From positions 2,081,222 through 2,123,563 of the forward strand of contig CP070806.1 of the NCBI GenBank assembly GCA_020343675.1: a stretch of 42,342 bases of DNA, written 5' to 3'. Shown piece by piece: positions 15,608-23,751 of the stretch. This DNA is from Phycisphaerales bacterium. GTDB lineage: Bacteria; Planctomycetota; Phycisphaerae; Sedimentisphaerales; Anaerobacaceae. Every line of letters starts with the position of its first letter. Positions within the stretch are counted from its first letter, which is position 1. The notes beneath the pieces are model-generated. The model worked only from the letters and a program-made list of their open reading frames with translations. It searched no databases and was not told the DNA's origin. Position numbers and translations under genes: made by a program.

Positions 15608-18607
15608 ATGTGTAGAAAATTGACCTGTTTGGTATCGTTGGCTTTTGCGCTGGGCCTGGTTCTGTCGAGCGTGGCCCATGCCGAGCACCCGAGACCTGTC
15701 GGCTGGTGGAAGCTTGATGGTGATGTGCTTGACTCCTCAGGCAATGGGTATAACGGCACGCTCAATGGCACGCCGACGTGGGTGCCTGGGAGGTACGGTG
15801 AAGCCCTGGATTTGGCCGGCTCTGATTACGTAACGATAGACGGCTACAAGGGCATTCTTCGCGCGCGGGCCTTCAGCGTAACCGCGTGGATTAGGACCAC
15901 CGACAACGGTGTAATTGTGGGCTGGGGCGCTGCTCGCGGCGGAGGGGACGATGGCAGATTTGCGCAGTTAAGGACCAACAACGACAGGCTGCGCGTTGAC
16001 CACGGAGGCGGCAACGTCGCGGCTAACATCGTTGTGACAGATGATCAATGGCACCATGTTGCGCTGACGGTGACCGAGAACGCTGCGATCGAGTGGCCGG
16101 ACGTGAAACTCTACGTCGATGGTGAGGAAGACGGCGACCGGACCACAGACAATGACCTGTTTGACATCAGCGATGACTTCGTTGTCGCGATGGGTATTGA
16201 GCAGGATATAGACGGCAGACAATTCGCCGGTGTGATTGACGACGTCCGCATATACGATATAGAACTTACGCCGGAGCAAGTTCAAGAAGCCATGGCGGGC
16301 GTTGGACCACCAGAGCCCGGGGCGGCCTCTGAGCCGAATCCCGCCCAGGAGCAGGTAGATGTCGATCCTGATGTCGTTCTTAGCTGGACGCCGGGAAAAT
16401 ATGCGCCGGCCGTCAATGGGCACACACTTTACCTCAGTGAAAACCTCGATGACGTCCAGAACGGTGTTGGCGGTATCGTCCAAAGTGCCAACAGCTATGC
16501 TCCTGCTCAACGGCTTGACTTCGACAAGACCTATTACTGGCGAGTCGATGAAGTCAACGCGCCACCGGACTCCAGTGTCTTTGAGGGCACTATCTGGCAG
16601 TTCACGGTCGAATCCATTGCTTATCCCATTGCCGGCGACACTATAATCACCACCGCATCCAGCTCTAACAGCGCAGGCGAGGGGCCTGAAAATACGATTA
16701 ATGGTTCCGGTCTGGATGCTGGCGACCTGCACTCGGTAGATAGTACAGCAATGTGGCTCAGTAGTGCCGTCGATCCAAATGGGGCCTGGATCCAGTATGA
16801 GTTCGACAAGGTTCATGAACTGCATCAGATGACGATATGGAACCATAATACCTCCACCGAGCCGATCATCGGTTTCGGAATCAAGGAGGCGACCATTGAA
16901 TATTCCACCGATGGTACTAATTGGACCCCATTAGGTGCGAATCATGAGTTTGCCCAGGGTTCCGGCCTAGCTAATTATGCGGCCAATACCACGATTGGTT
17001 TTGACGGCGCGGCAGCGAAATACGTAAAGATTACTGCCAACAGCAACTGGGGTGGCTTAGTAATGCAGTTCGGTCTGAGCGAGGTGCGATTCTCAAGCAT
17101 ACCGCTGTTCGCGAGACGGCCGAATCCAGATCCCGGAGCAACGGATATTGATGTGAACGTGACCCTGGACTGGCGAGCGGGCAGAGAGGCCTCAGCGCAT
17201 GACGTGTACTTGGACACCGACGAGCAGGTCGTGATAGACGGCAACGTCCCGGTCGCCACCGTGACCGATGCAAGCTACAGCCCCGCACCCCTTGATTTGG
17301 CCAGCACGTACTTCTGGCGGATTGATGAGGTCAATGAAGCTGAAACACCGACAACGTGGCAAGGCGAGATCTGGGACTTTACGACACAGGAGCATCTTGC
17401 TGTGGATGACTTCGAATCCTATAATGACATTCTTACCGGAGAAGAAGGGAGCCGCTTAGTCTATGAAATATGGTCAGATGGATATGCTGATCCATCAAAA
17501 GGTGGCTCTCAGATAGGTTATTTCGAGGGTACTTCACTTGAAACCGATATCGTCTTTGACGGCGAGCAATCAGTGCCGCTTTTTTATGACAATTCCGTAG
17601 CAGCCCACTCCGAGGTCACAGCCAACGTTGCTGATCTACTGACCGACCAGGATTGGGGTCAGTATGGCATTAAGGCCCTGACACTGCGTTTCTATGGCGA
17701 CCCGAACAATTCTGTCAATGACCGGATGTACGTGAAGGTCAACGGTTCCAAGGTTACCTACGGTGGGGATCCCGAGAACGTAGCGCGAATAGGCTGGCAG
17801 ATGTGGTACATTGATCTGACCTCGCTCGGGCTCAGCCTCAGCAACGTCACGACCCTGAGCATCGGCTTCGAGCGAGCCGGAGCGTTGGGAGGCCAGGGAG
17901 TGGTTTACCTTGACAGTATCAGGTTGTATCCTCATGACCGGCAGGTGATCACGCCGGTAGACCCCGGCACGGCGGGCCTGCAGGCACACTACGAATTTGA
18001 AGGTAACACCAACGACAGCTCCGGCAATGCACGTCACGGCACTGCCATGGGCAATCCCACCTTCGTGGCGGGTAAGATCGGCCAAGCCACTCAACTTCGT
18101 GGTATCGACTATGTGGTGATAACCGGCTACAAGGGTATCCTGGGCGCGAGTGCTTTCAGCATATCTGCCTGGATCAAGACCGCTTTGCCGGAGCAGCAGC
18201 AAATCATACTCTACGGCACGGATGCTGGCGGCCAACGGTGTGAATTCCGGATTCACCAGACCGGCCGTATACGGATGGGTAACGGCGCCGGCCAGGTCGA
18301 GAATCTTGCTGCTGTAAGCGACGGTGGATGGCACCACGTGGTCGTGACGATAAACGAGAATTCCACAAACTCTTCTTCGGACGTGCGAATTTATGTGGAT
18401 GGCCAGGATGACACACGGGAATCAACAGATCCGGATGTATTCAATATCCTGGCGGACTGGGATGTCACGATAGGTTATCGCCCCACACGAAGCGACAGAG
18501 GCTTCCTGGGAGAGCTGGACGATGTTCGTATCTATGACCGAGCACTGTCGCCAGAGGAGGCGGCATGGCTTGCAGGCCGGACTCAGCCCTTTGATAAGCC
18601 GTTTTGA
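15608..18607 (+). CDS. Secreted LamG / Fn3-like / discoidin-domain protein
   Basis: The product is 999 aa from ATG 15608, with AAGGAGGT directly upstream. A cleavable signal peptide (about 1-24, ending AHA) is followed by a LamG/concanavalin-like domain (about 27-228: WKLDGD, SGNGYNG, WHHVALTV, LYVDG, IDDVRIYD). Next come an Fn3-like module (235-345: YYWRVDEVN) and a discoidin/F5-F8-type domain (355-510: IQYEFDKVHELHQM, YSTDGTNWTPLG). A second Fn3-like module (515-610: TYFWRIDEVNEA) and a jelly-roll-like segment (610-790: VDDFESYND, LRFYGDP) follow, then a second LamG domain (800-985). It is probably a glycan-binding or cell-surface protein. No catalytic motif and no PEP-CTERM tail are seen. 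Proteins of this make-up are abundant in Phycisphaerae-type planctomycetes. Confidence 0.9.
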   Translation: MCRKLTCLVSLAFALGLVLSSVAHAEHPRPVGWWKLDGDVLDSSGNGYNGTLNGTPTWVPGRYGEALDLAGSDYVTIDGYKGILRARAFSVTAWIRTTDNGVIVGWGAARGGGDDGRFAQLRTNNDRLRVDHGGGNVAANIVVTDDQWHHVALTVTENAAIEWPDVKLYVDGEEDGDRTTDNDLFDISDDFVVAMGIEQDIDGRQFAGVIDDVRIYDIELTPEQVQEAMAGVGPPEPGAASEPNPAQEQVDVDPDVVLSWTPGKYAPAVNGHTLYLSENLDDVQNGVGGIVQSANSYAPAQRLDFDKTYYWRVDEVNAPPDSSVFEGTIWQFTVESIAYPIAGDTIITTASSSNSAGEGPENTINGSGLDAGDLHSVDSTAMWLSSAVDPNGAWIQYEFDKVHELHQMTIWNHNTSTEPIIGFGIKEATIEYSTDGTNWTPLGANHEFAQGSGLANYAANTTIGFDGAAAKYVKITANSNWGGLVMQFGLSEVRFSSIPLFARRPNPDPGATDIDVNVTLDWRAGREASAHDVYLDTDEQVVIDGNVPVATVTDASYSPAPLDLASTYFWRIDEVNEAETPTTWQGEIWDFTTQEHLAVDDFESYNDILTGEEGSRLVYEIWSDGYADPSKGGSQIGYFEGTSLETDIVFDGEQSVPLFYDNSVAAHSEVTANVADLLTDQDWGQYGIKALTLRFYGDPNNSVNDRMYVKVNGSKVTYGGDPENVARIGWQMWYIDLTSLGLSLSNVTTLSIGFERAGALGGQGVVYLDSIRLYPHDRQVITPVDPGTAGLQAHYEFEGNTNDSSGNARHGTAMGNPTFVAGKIGQATQLRGIDYVVITGYKGILGASAFSISAWIKTALPEQQQIILYGTDAGGQRCEFRIHQTGRIRMGNGAGQVENLAAVSDGGWHHVVVTINENSTNSSSDVRIYVDGQDDTRESTDPDVFNILADWDVTIGYRPTRSDRGFLGELDDVRIYDRALSPEEAAWLAGRTQPFDKPF

Positions 18608-18673
18608 CGCAGTGTTACTCTGATGGCGGCGTTTGCCCCTTTTGAGGCGTAGCCGGCAGGATTTGCCTTACTT

Positions 18674-18708
18674 CGGGGCCTGTACTGATTGGCTCGGTAC
18701 AGGCCCCG
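18674..18708 (+). terminator. Strong hairpin after the LamG gene
   Basis: CGGGGCCTGTAC (18674-18685) pairs over 12 bp with GTACAGGCCCCG (18697-18708), with an 11-nt loop, followed by ATTGTTCTT. The T-run is imperfect, but stem strength and position suggest a terminator. Confidence 0.8.
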
Positions 18709-18852
18709 ATTGTTCTTAGACCAAGACAGTTTCTCTATACAGTAAAATAACATCGGGAATAACACCGGGGGGTAGCATACATAAATCCATCGCTCTTTTC
18801 GATTTGACTCCCTCCGCCGGGATGTTTTGGCTTGGGGGAAACTGTATTTGGC

Positions 18853-18881
18853 TTGTCTTGCCATCGTGAAGGATGTACAAT
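18853..18881 (+). promoter_or_regulatory. Sigma-70-type promoter
   Basis: TTGTCT (18853-18858), a 17-bp spacer and TACAAT (18876-18881). The predicted start is near 18888. This places an open frame beginning at 18873 inside the promoter and so argues for the ATG at 18918 or 18924 in the next gene. Confidence 0.65.
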
Positions 18882-18923
18882 AACGCCGTTAGTCATTCCC
18901 GTGAAACCGAAGAGGATATGACA

Positions 18924-19643
18924 ATGACAAGTCAAAGGCCAACTGGAGATGCCGTACAAAAGACGATATCAACCAGGACCGTGGCCGGATCAGTTCTTGT
19001 GCTTCTGGCAGCGGCAGGGATCGGGCTGGCTGTCAGGGAATTTCGTTTCAGGTCGTATAGGAAAAAGCATCCGGCGCAGACTGCAAAAGCAGTTCAACCG
19101 CGCGACATATCGAAAACGGCAATCAAGCAGGCGCCGGAAGAGCCGGAAATTCAAGATGTCCAGGAACAGTTACCTGTTGAAGAGGTTGTTGTCGAGCCGG
19201 AGCCGCTTGTGCCCGAACCTGCCAGTCCTCCGGCCACGTCGATAATGGATGCCGATGGTCAGAGTGATACCGAAGCTCCAGCGCAAACGCCGGAAGCTCC
19301 ATTCGACCAGGAACCGTCCTTTAACGAACCGGCGATCAAGGAACGGCGCGGACGCGTCGCTCTGGCTTACATCGGCCACAATCCCGAAGCCGACGAGGTC
19401 TGGATCCGGATTATCAACGACCCGAGCGTCTCGGCGAACGCTCGCTCGAACCTGATTGAAGATTTGAACGAAGATGGTTTGTCATACCGAAATCTCACCT
19501 TGGATGATCTGCCGATGATTCTTTACCGCATCGAACTCATTGAGGAACTCCGGCCTTACGCCATGGACAAGGTCAACGCGGACGCCTTCGACGAAGCGCA
19601 CAAGGACCTCGTGAACATGGCCAACCGCCTCACCCAGCGGTAG
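18924..19643 (+). CDS. Membrane-anchored protein with conserved-looking C-terminal domain, function unknown
   Basis: The product is 239 aa from ATG 18924, chosen because AGAGGA (18910-18915) is 8 nt upstream; ATG 18918 is also possible. One transmembrane helix lies near the N-terminus (about 18-36), followed by basic residues (FRFRSYRKK). A Pro/Glu-rich linker (about 45-140) leads to a compact helical domain (about 145-239: WIRIINDPSVSANARSNLIEDLNEDGL, split around NARSNL, then LTLDDLPMILYRIELIEEL). The folded domain should be outside the cytoplasm. It is followed by a short zinc-ribbon gene on the same strand. I do not recognise the family. Confidence 0.72.
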   Translation: MTSQRPTGDAVQKTISTRTVAGSVLVLLAAAGIGLAVREFRFRSYRKKHPAQTAKAVQPRDISKTAIKQAPEEPEIQDVQEQLPVEEVVVEPEPLVPEPASPPATSIMDADGQSDTEAPAQTPEAPFDQEPSFNEPAIKERRGRVALAYIGHNPEADEVWIRIINDPSVSANARSNLIEDLNEDGLSYRNLTLDDLPMILYRIELIEELRPYAMDKVNADAFDEAHKDLVNMANRLTQR

Positions 19644-19749
19644 GAGTCTGGTGACAGTTCTTCCCATCCGACAATGCGTGTTTTTGGGACAAGCGGGGCT
19701 GGCCCGCGAAGGTATTCGGCGATAGAATAAATGGCTGAGGTACGTGCTG

Positions 19750-19950
19750 ATGCAGATTATTGCCAAATGCCCAAGATGCGGCAGCGGATGGTTGCTTGAG
19801 AGTGATGCGGCCGACAAAAGGATCACCTGCCCGAAGTGCGGGCGGCTGTTCAAAGTGCCCAAGCCCGACGACGTGCCCAAAGCGAGCAAAGTGGTGGAGC
19901 AGGCGAAAGGCACAATATACGTGGATGAAACGGGTAAGACCTACGGCTGA
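19750..19950 (+). CDS. Small MJ0042-type zinc-ribbon protein
   Basis: The product is 66 aa from ATG 19750, with CTGAGG ~10 nt upstream. The N-terminal half is a zinc ribbon with two CxxC knuckles, CPRCGSGW and CPKCGRLF, spaced as in the MJ0042 family; such modules often sit at the start of longer proteins. The rest is a short polar tail (KGTIYVDETGKTYG). Probably a small metal-binding regulatory or adaptor protein. Confidence 0.75.
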   Translation: MQIIAKCPRCGSGWLLESDAADKRITCPKCGRLFKVPKPDDVPKASKVVEQAKGTIYVDETGKTYG

Positions 19951-19966
19951 GCGGTTATGCCAACGG

Positions 19967-19998
19967 TTCCGGATTCGCACTTTCGCGGGAATGACAGG
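19967..19998. repeat. Degenerate dispersed repeat fragment (CHSRESGNP type)
   Basis: GGATTCGCACTTTCGCGGG followed by AATGACAGG resembles one arm of a palindromic repeat found in many genomes. Read on the minus strand it encodes CHSRESANPE, the familiar signature peptide of that repeat family. It lies between the zinc-ribbon and YkgJ-type genes. Confidence 0.55.
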
Positions 19999-20027
19999 TC
20001 ACAGAGTCAATCCTGACACAATCGTTA

Positions 20028-20981
20028 TCAGCCGCAAACCTGGTCGCGAGTTTGTGTCTTCTTCGCCGCGGCCTTGAGGATTTCAACGAAACGCTGGACC
20101 ATCTCAGTCGTCGGCCACGTGCGCTGCGAGCGATCATGATTTTTCAAGGCCCAGGGCAGCGCCAGAGGCAGCATGACGGCCTCAACATCGGACTGCTCCA
20201 ATTCTGCGGCTAACTGGCCCAGGCACTCGAGAACGCTTACCGGCATCGGCACCACGGACGGCTCATCCGTACTCTCGCAGCCGCATTGCGCCGCCGAATC
20301 CGTCACCAAATGTTCGCGGCAGGCGATGGGTCTGCGCTCATACGAAATGCACACGTTCTCGGACAAATACGGGCAGGGTAAATCAAGCCCGGCGTACCAT
20401 CGGCCGATCCGGCGTGTTTGCCGAGGATCGTTTGTCCCCTGTGATTTGGCAACTGCCTCAAGACTGTCACCCTGAGCAAGGCGAGGGGTCTGGGCGGTGG
20501 AAGCAGGAGATTCTTCACTGCGCTCAGAATGACAAATTGCGTTCTGAGATGATTCCTCGTGTGATGTGAGCTCGTCGGGGCTTTTCGCAAGAATTTCTTT
20601 AGCCGTATCGAGACAGGCTTGCAGTATTGCCTTGCCCTGCTCGACCGGCAGCAACGAGATATCCTCCCGAAGGCGAAATGCTTCGGGAACCGAGAGGGGA
20701 ACCAGATAACGGCAGCACGCTGAGCAGCCTTTGCGACATGGAACGTCTCGACCGCCGGCGCCGAGCTTGTTAACAATCGCCAGGCAGAGCCTGTCGGACA
20801 GCGTGCGTGCAAGAGGAGCCACATCGGACAACCTTGCGTGCTTGCGGGCTATCTGAATGCGGAAAGACAGCGGCTCGCCGAGCATATCCAGCTCGAAGCT
20901 CATCATCTGCGGGCTGCTTCCCGGGGCATTCCCGGCCCGGTCCGACTCATCCAGTAATATCAGCGCCCGATTCTCAATCAT
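20028..20981 (-). CDS. YkgJ-type cysteine-cluster protein with in-frame repeat insertion
   Basis: The product is 317 aa. ATG 20981 is chosen because GGAGGA stands 9 nt upstream; ATG 20990 directly abuts that site. The YkgJ/CxxCxxCC hallmark is present: CRKGCSACC (about 82-90), then CPYL..C..YE.RPIACREH (about 203-223), which bind an iron-sulfur cluster or zinc. Between these halves (about 150-180) lies a foreign-looking stretch containing CHSERSEESP, encoded by a dispersed repeat at 20465-20534. Normal family members have a short loop there. The frame is kept, so the protein may still fold. The specific function of YkgJ-like proteins is not known. Confidence 0.85.
   Translation of the reverse strand: MIENRALILLDESDRAGNAPGSSPQMMSFELDMLGEPLSFRIQIARKHARLSDVAPLARTLSDRLCLAIVNKLGAGGRDVPCRKGCSACCRYLVPLSVPEAFRLREDISLLPVEQGKAILQACLDTAKEILAKSPDELTSHEESSQNAICHSERSEESPASTAQTPRLAQGDSLEAVAKSQGTNDPRQTRRIGRWYAGLDLPCPYLSENVCISYERRPIACREHLVTDSAAQCGCESTDEPSVVPMPVSVLECLGQLAAELEQSDVEAVMLPLALPWALKNHDRSQRTWPTTEMVQRFVEILKAAAKKTQTRDQVCG
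20465..20534. repeat. Dispersed palindromic repeat (CHSERSEESP type) inside a gene
   Basis: A ~70-bp element bounded by TGTCACCCTGAGC and GCTCAGAATGACA, imperfect inverted ends typical of a repeat scattered through many metagenomic bacterial genomes. Translated on the minus strand it gives CHSERSEESP. It lies wholly within the YkgJ-type coding sequence without breaking the frame. Confidence 0.75.
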
Positions 20982-21170
20982 CAATGCCATTCCTCCACGG
21001 AGCCATGTTTGCTCAATTGTAATAAATTTGCAGGTCGTCGGCGAGAAATTTTCCCTCCAGCAAGGCGCTCACAGGAAACGCCGCGTTCTCTATACCGGTT
21101 GCGTTGCGAGGGCCCTTAAGCTGACAAAGACCTGCAAGGTGCGGCTGATGGCCTTTTCGGACCGAGTGTG

Positions 21171-22154
21171 TTACCCTCGTCGATACGGACAGGCGGTTCG
21201 GCAGAAATCATCGCTCGACAGATCCGCACTCTCAAAACAGGATTCGATCAGTTCGTCGATATGTACAGTGGCCGCACAAATGGATGTGTCGGCCGCACCG
21301 TAGTACAATTTCACTTCGCCGTCGTCCTCCACGATGGCTCCGCTGGCGAAGACGACATTGCCGACGTCGCCGATACGTTCGTACTCCTGACGGGGCGAGA
21401 GCACCGGACTGAGGCAACGCCCGATGACGCAGGCCGGATTGTCCAGATCGAGCATCACCGTGCCGACCCGATAAATGGGTCCGGCGGACGTCATCTTGAC
21501 GCCGTGGTATATTTCCAGCCACCCGCGGTCGGTTCGAATCGGCGGAACCGACGCTCCGATACGGAAAGAGTCCCAATATCGCGGTCTCGGAGAAAGAACC
21601 ACTTCGCTGCGCCCCCAGTTCACCAGATCCGGTGAATAGGAAACCCAGATGCTTCCGATGTCGTTGCCCAGGGGCCGGTCCAGCCGGGCGTAGGCACCGT
21701 TGAGCTTCTCGGGAAAAAGCACGCCGTCCTTGTTGCCGGGGCCGGAGACTAAGGCAATCCGCTCGAATCGCTCGAAATCATCTGTTCTGGCCAAAGCAAT
21801 CCGGTGCCCGTACGGCGAGACGGCCGTGTACATGATATAGTACCATCCATCAATTTGGGTCACGCGAGGGTCTTCAAGACCATTCTCCTCCCACAGCTTG
21901 AAGGGGCCCTGTTGAGCCGGGAGCATGCAAGGCGTCTGATCCACGGTGAAGTTGAAGCCGTCTTCGCTTCGGGCCAGACACAGGAATGAGTATCCCTGCC
22001 GGCCCTCGACACGCAGCAAGAGCAGGTACGTGTCGCCGAATTTGACAGGCGTTCCGTTGAAAACGGTGTTGCACTGATACGGCACGTTCTCCAGAGCAAC
22101 AACAGGATTGCCCTCCCACCGGTGCAACAGGTCTCGGCCTCGCGTGCGTATCAT
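21171..22154 (-). CDS. GH130-family glycoside phosphorylase/hydrolase (copy 1)
   Basis: The product is 327 aa from ATG 22154, which overlaps the stop of the upstream GH130 gene (ATGA, 22151-22154). The five-bladed propeller signature of GH130 is clear: YLLLLRVEG near the start, GLEDPRVTQIDG (Asp95 of DPR is the family's proton donor), NKDGVLFPEK, IWVSYSPDLVNWG, GWLEIYHGVK and VKLYYGAADT at the end. GH130 enzymes act on beta-mannosides and related oligosaccharides, usually by phosphorolysis. The histidine of the LHRP motif seen in copy 3 is Asp here (LDRP, residue 159), so phosphate use is uncertain. Cytoplasmic; no signal peptide. Confidence 0.9.
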   Translation of the reverse strand: MIRTRGRDLLHRWEGNPVVALENVPYQCNTVFNGTPVKFGDTYLLLLRVEGRQGYSFLCLARSEDGFNFTVDQTPCMLPAQQGPFKLWEENGLEDPRVTQIDGWYYIMYTAVSPYGHRIALARTDDFERFERIALVSGPGNKDGVLFPEKLNGAYARLDRPLGNDIGSIWVSYSPDLVNWGRSEVVLSPRPRYWDSFRIGASVPPIRTDRGWLEIYHGVKMTSAGPIYRVGTVMLDLDNPACVIGRCLSPVLSPRQEYERIGDVGNVVFASGAIVEDDGEVKLYYGAADTSICAATVHIDELIESCFESADLSSDDFCRTACPYRRG

Positions 22155-23149
22155 AGCGTGTGCTCCTGATCGTCGGCCTGACATATCCGGATGATGTCCT
22201 CGAGTGTTCCGACGCCGAGGCAGATGCAACTGTCAGAGGCGCCGTAGTACACCTTCGCCTGGCCTGGCTCGTCGAGCAGGCCGCCGCACGAGAACACAAT
22301 ATTTGCAACGTCGCCCATCCGTTCGTACTTCTCGCGCGGAGCTAAGATGGGGATATTGGATCGGGCCAACACGCGTGCGGGGTCGATCTTGCTGAGGATG
22401 GCCGCCCCCAAACGAACCAACGGCCCGGCACTGGTGTCCTTTTCGCCATAGTAGATCAGCAGCCAGCCTCCGTCGAACTCGATGGGCGGCCCCGCCGGGC
22501 CGATGCGATTTGAATCCCAATGTCCGGCGCGGGGTGTAAGAACAATCGTGGAGGAACCCCAGTGTGTCAGGTCGTCCGAATAGCTGATCCAGATGCTGCC
22601 ACCCGCCGAGGGACGCTCCAGCATCGCATACCCGGCCGACAGGCGGTTGAATTTCTTCGGGAACAAACAGGCCCCTTTGGTGTCCGGTTCCGAGATCAGC
22701 GCCATTCTCTCGACGGTTCGGAAGTCTCGTGTACGAGCTAATCCGACGCGCTGGCCAATCTCGCTGTCGGCTACGTACGTAATGTAGTATGTCGCATCGA
22801 TCCTGGTGATGCGCGGATCTCGTATGCCGAAGGTCTCATACCGGGCAAACGACCCATCCTTCGAGGCGGTCATGAACGGCTCGGGCTCCACCGCAAAGGT
22901 GTAACCGTCCGTGCCGCGCGCAAGGTACACGCAGCCCACTCCTTCCAATGTCTCGACAGTCAACAGCAGCAGATATTCATCCCGAAAGCGAATCACACCC
23001 GCGTTCCAGATGTTGCTGCATTCGAAGGGCAGATCGTCAATCGTGATGAGCGGATTGTCCTGACACCGGTGCATCACGTCCCGGCCGGTGCGATGCAGAC
23101 AATCCTGCGATTGAGCTTGTTTGCTGCTTGGCGAGGTCTGGAACATCAC
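22151..23149 (-). CDS. GH130-family glycoside phosphorylase/hydrolase (copy 2)
   Basis: The product is 332 aa. Its start overlaps the stop of the coiled-coil gene (23146-23149) and its stop overlaps the start of copy 1, so the three are translated in series. GH130 landmarks: EYLLLLTVET, ETFGIRDPRITRID (Asp111), LFPKKF, IWISYSDDLTHWG, GWLLIYYGEKD and VYYGASDSCIC. Two positions differ from copy 3: NKD is TKG, and LHRP is LERP (Glu178). If these residues bind phosphate as in characterised GH130 phosphorylases, this copy may be a hydrolase or bind phosphate differently. Copies 1 and 2 share more with each other than with copy 3. Confidence 0.9.
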   Translation of the reverse strand: MMFQTSPSSKQAQSQDCLHRTGRDVMHRCQDNPLITIDDLPFECSNIWNAGVIRFRDEYLLLLTVETLEGVGCVYLARGTDGYTFAVEPEPFMTASKDGSFARYETFGIRDPRITRIDATYYITYVADSEIGQRVGLARTRDFRTVERMALISEPDTKGACLFPKKFNRLSAGYAMLERPSAGGSIWISYSDDLTHWGSSTIVLTPRAGHWDSNRIGPAGPPIEFDGGWLLIYYGEKDTSAGPLVRLGAAILSKIDPARVLARSNIPILAPREKYERMGDVANIVFSCGGLLDEPGQAKVYYGASDSCICLGVGTLEDIIRICQADDQEHTL

Positions 23150-23556
23150 CTGGCGCGCTCCAAAGAGACTTCAGTGTCGAGGTCGTCCGGCCGGCTGCGA
23201 AGCGGCACTCCGGATGAGCTTCTCTGTTCATCGATACCAAGGGCCTGTTCGATTCGCATCACTCTCGCGGAAAGTTCCGTCAGTTTGGCGTCAATGGAAT
23301 CTAATCTCGTACCGACGGTTCTCAGGTCCATGGCGATCATCGACAGATTACTCTCGGTCAGACCCATATACCGCTCCATCAAACGCTCGTAGGCATCCAT
23401 GATGCGAACTACATCCGTTTTGTATTCAGGGATGGTCAAGCGCGGTTCAAGCTCATAGGTTTTCTGGCCGCCCTGAATGGACGCGGAAAACCAGAGACCA
23501 ACCATGCAACAGAGGATACCCGCTGTGATGGCTAACAGACTCTTTTTGGCTCTCAT
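23146..23556 (-). CDS. Membrane-anchored coiled-coil protein, coupled to GH130 genes
   Basis: The product is 136 aa. ATG 23556 is chosen for the GGAG 8 nt upstream. A basic start (MRAKKS) and one hydrophobic helix (about 6-26) suggest an inner-membrane anchor with the rest outside. The remainder is helical with heptad character: RIMDAYERLMERYMGL, LRTVGTRLDSIDAKLTELSARVMRIEQAL. The tail is polar. No catalytic motif. The ATGA overlap with GH130 copy 2 indicates joint expression. Function unknown. Confidence 0.75.
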   Translation of the reverse strand: MRAKKSLLAITAGILCCMVGLWFSASIQGGQKTYELEPRLTIPEYKTDVVRIMDAYERLMERYMGLTESNLSMIAMDLRTVGTRLDSIDAKLTELSARVMRIEQALGIDEQRSSSGVPLRSRPDDLDTEVSLERAR

Positions 23557-23751
23557 GGCACAATCTCCTACAGACCATCTCCTGATATCGGCAGAAAACC
23601 GCTTGAATATCAATGGTTTAGATAAAAGGGAATCGAGGAACTGGGGTGTGAAAGTGCAGTGCGGGACTGCGGCGAATGAGCAGTGTTCCGATAAATCCTC
23701 GCCTGCTAATATGCCTTGATTGTACCCGCAACCGGGCAGGCAATAATCAGG

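Noticed and set aside
16031-16060. Sigma-54-like TGGCACC...TTGCG
   Set aside because: Spacing between GG and GC is one base short, and it lies inside the LamG coding sequence.
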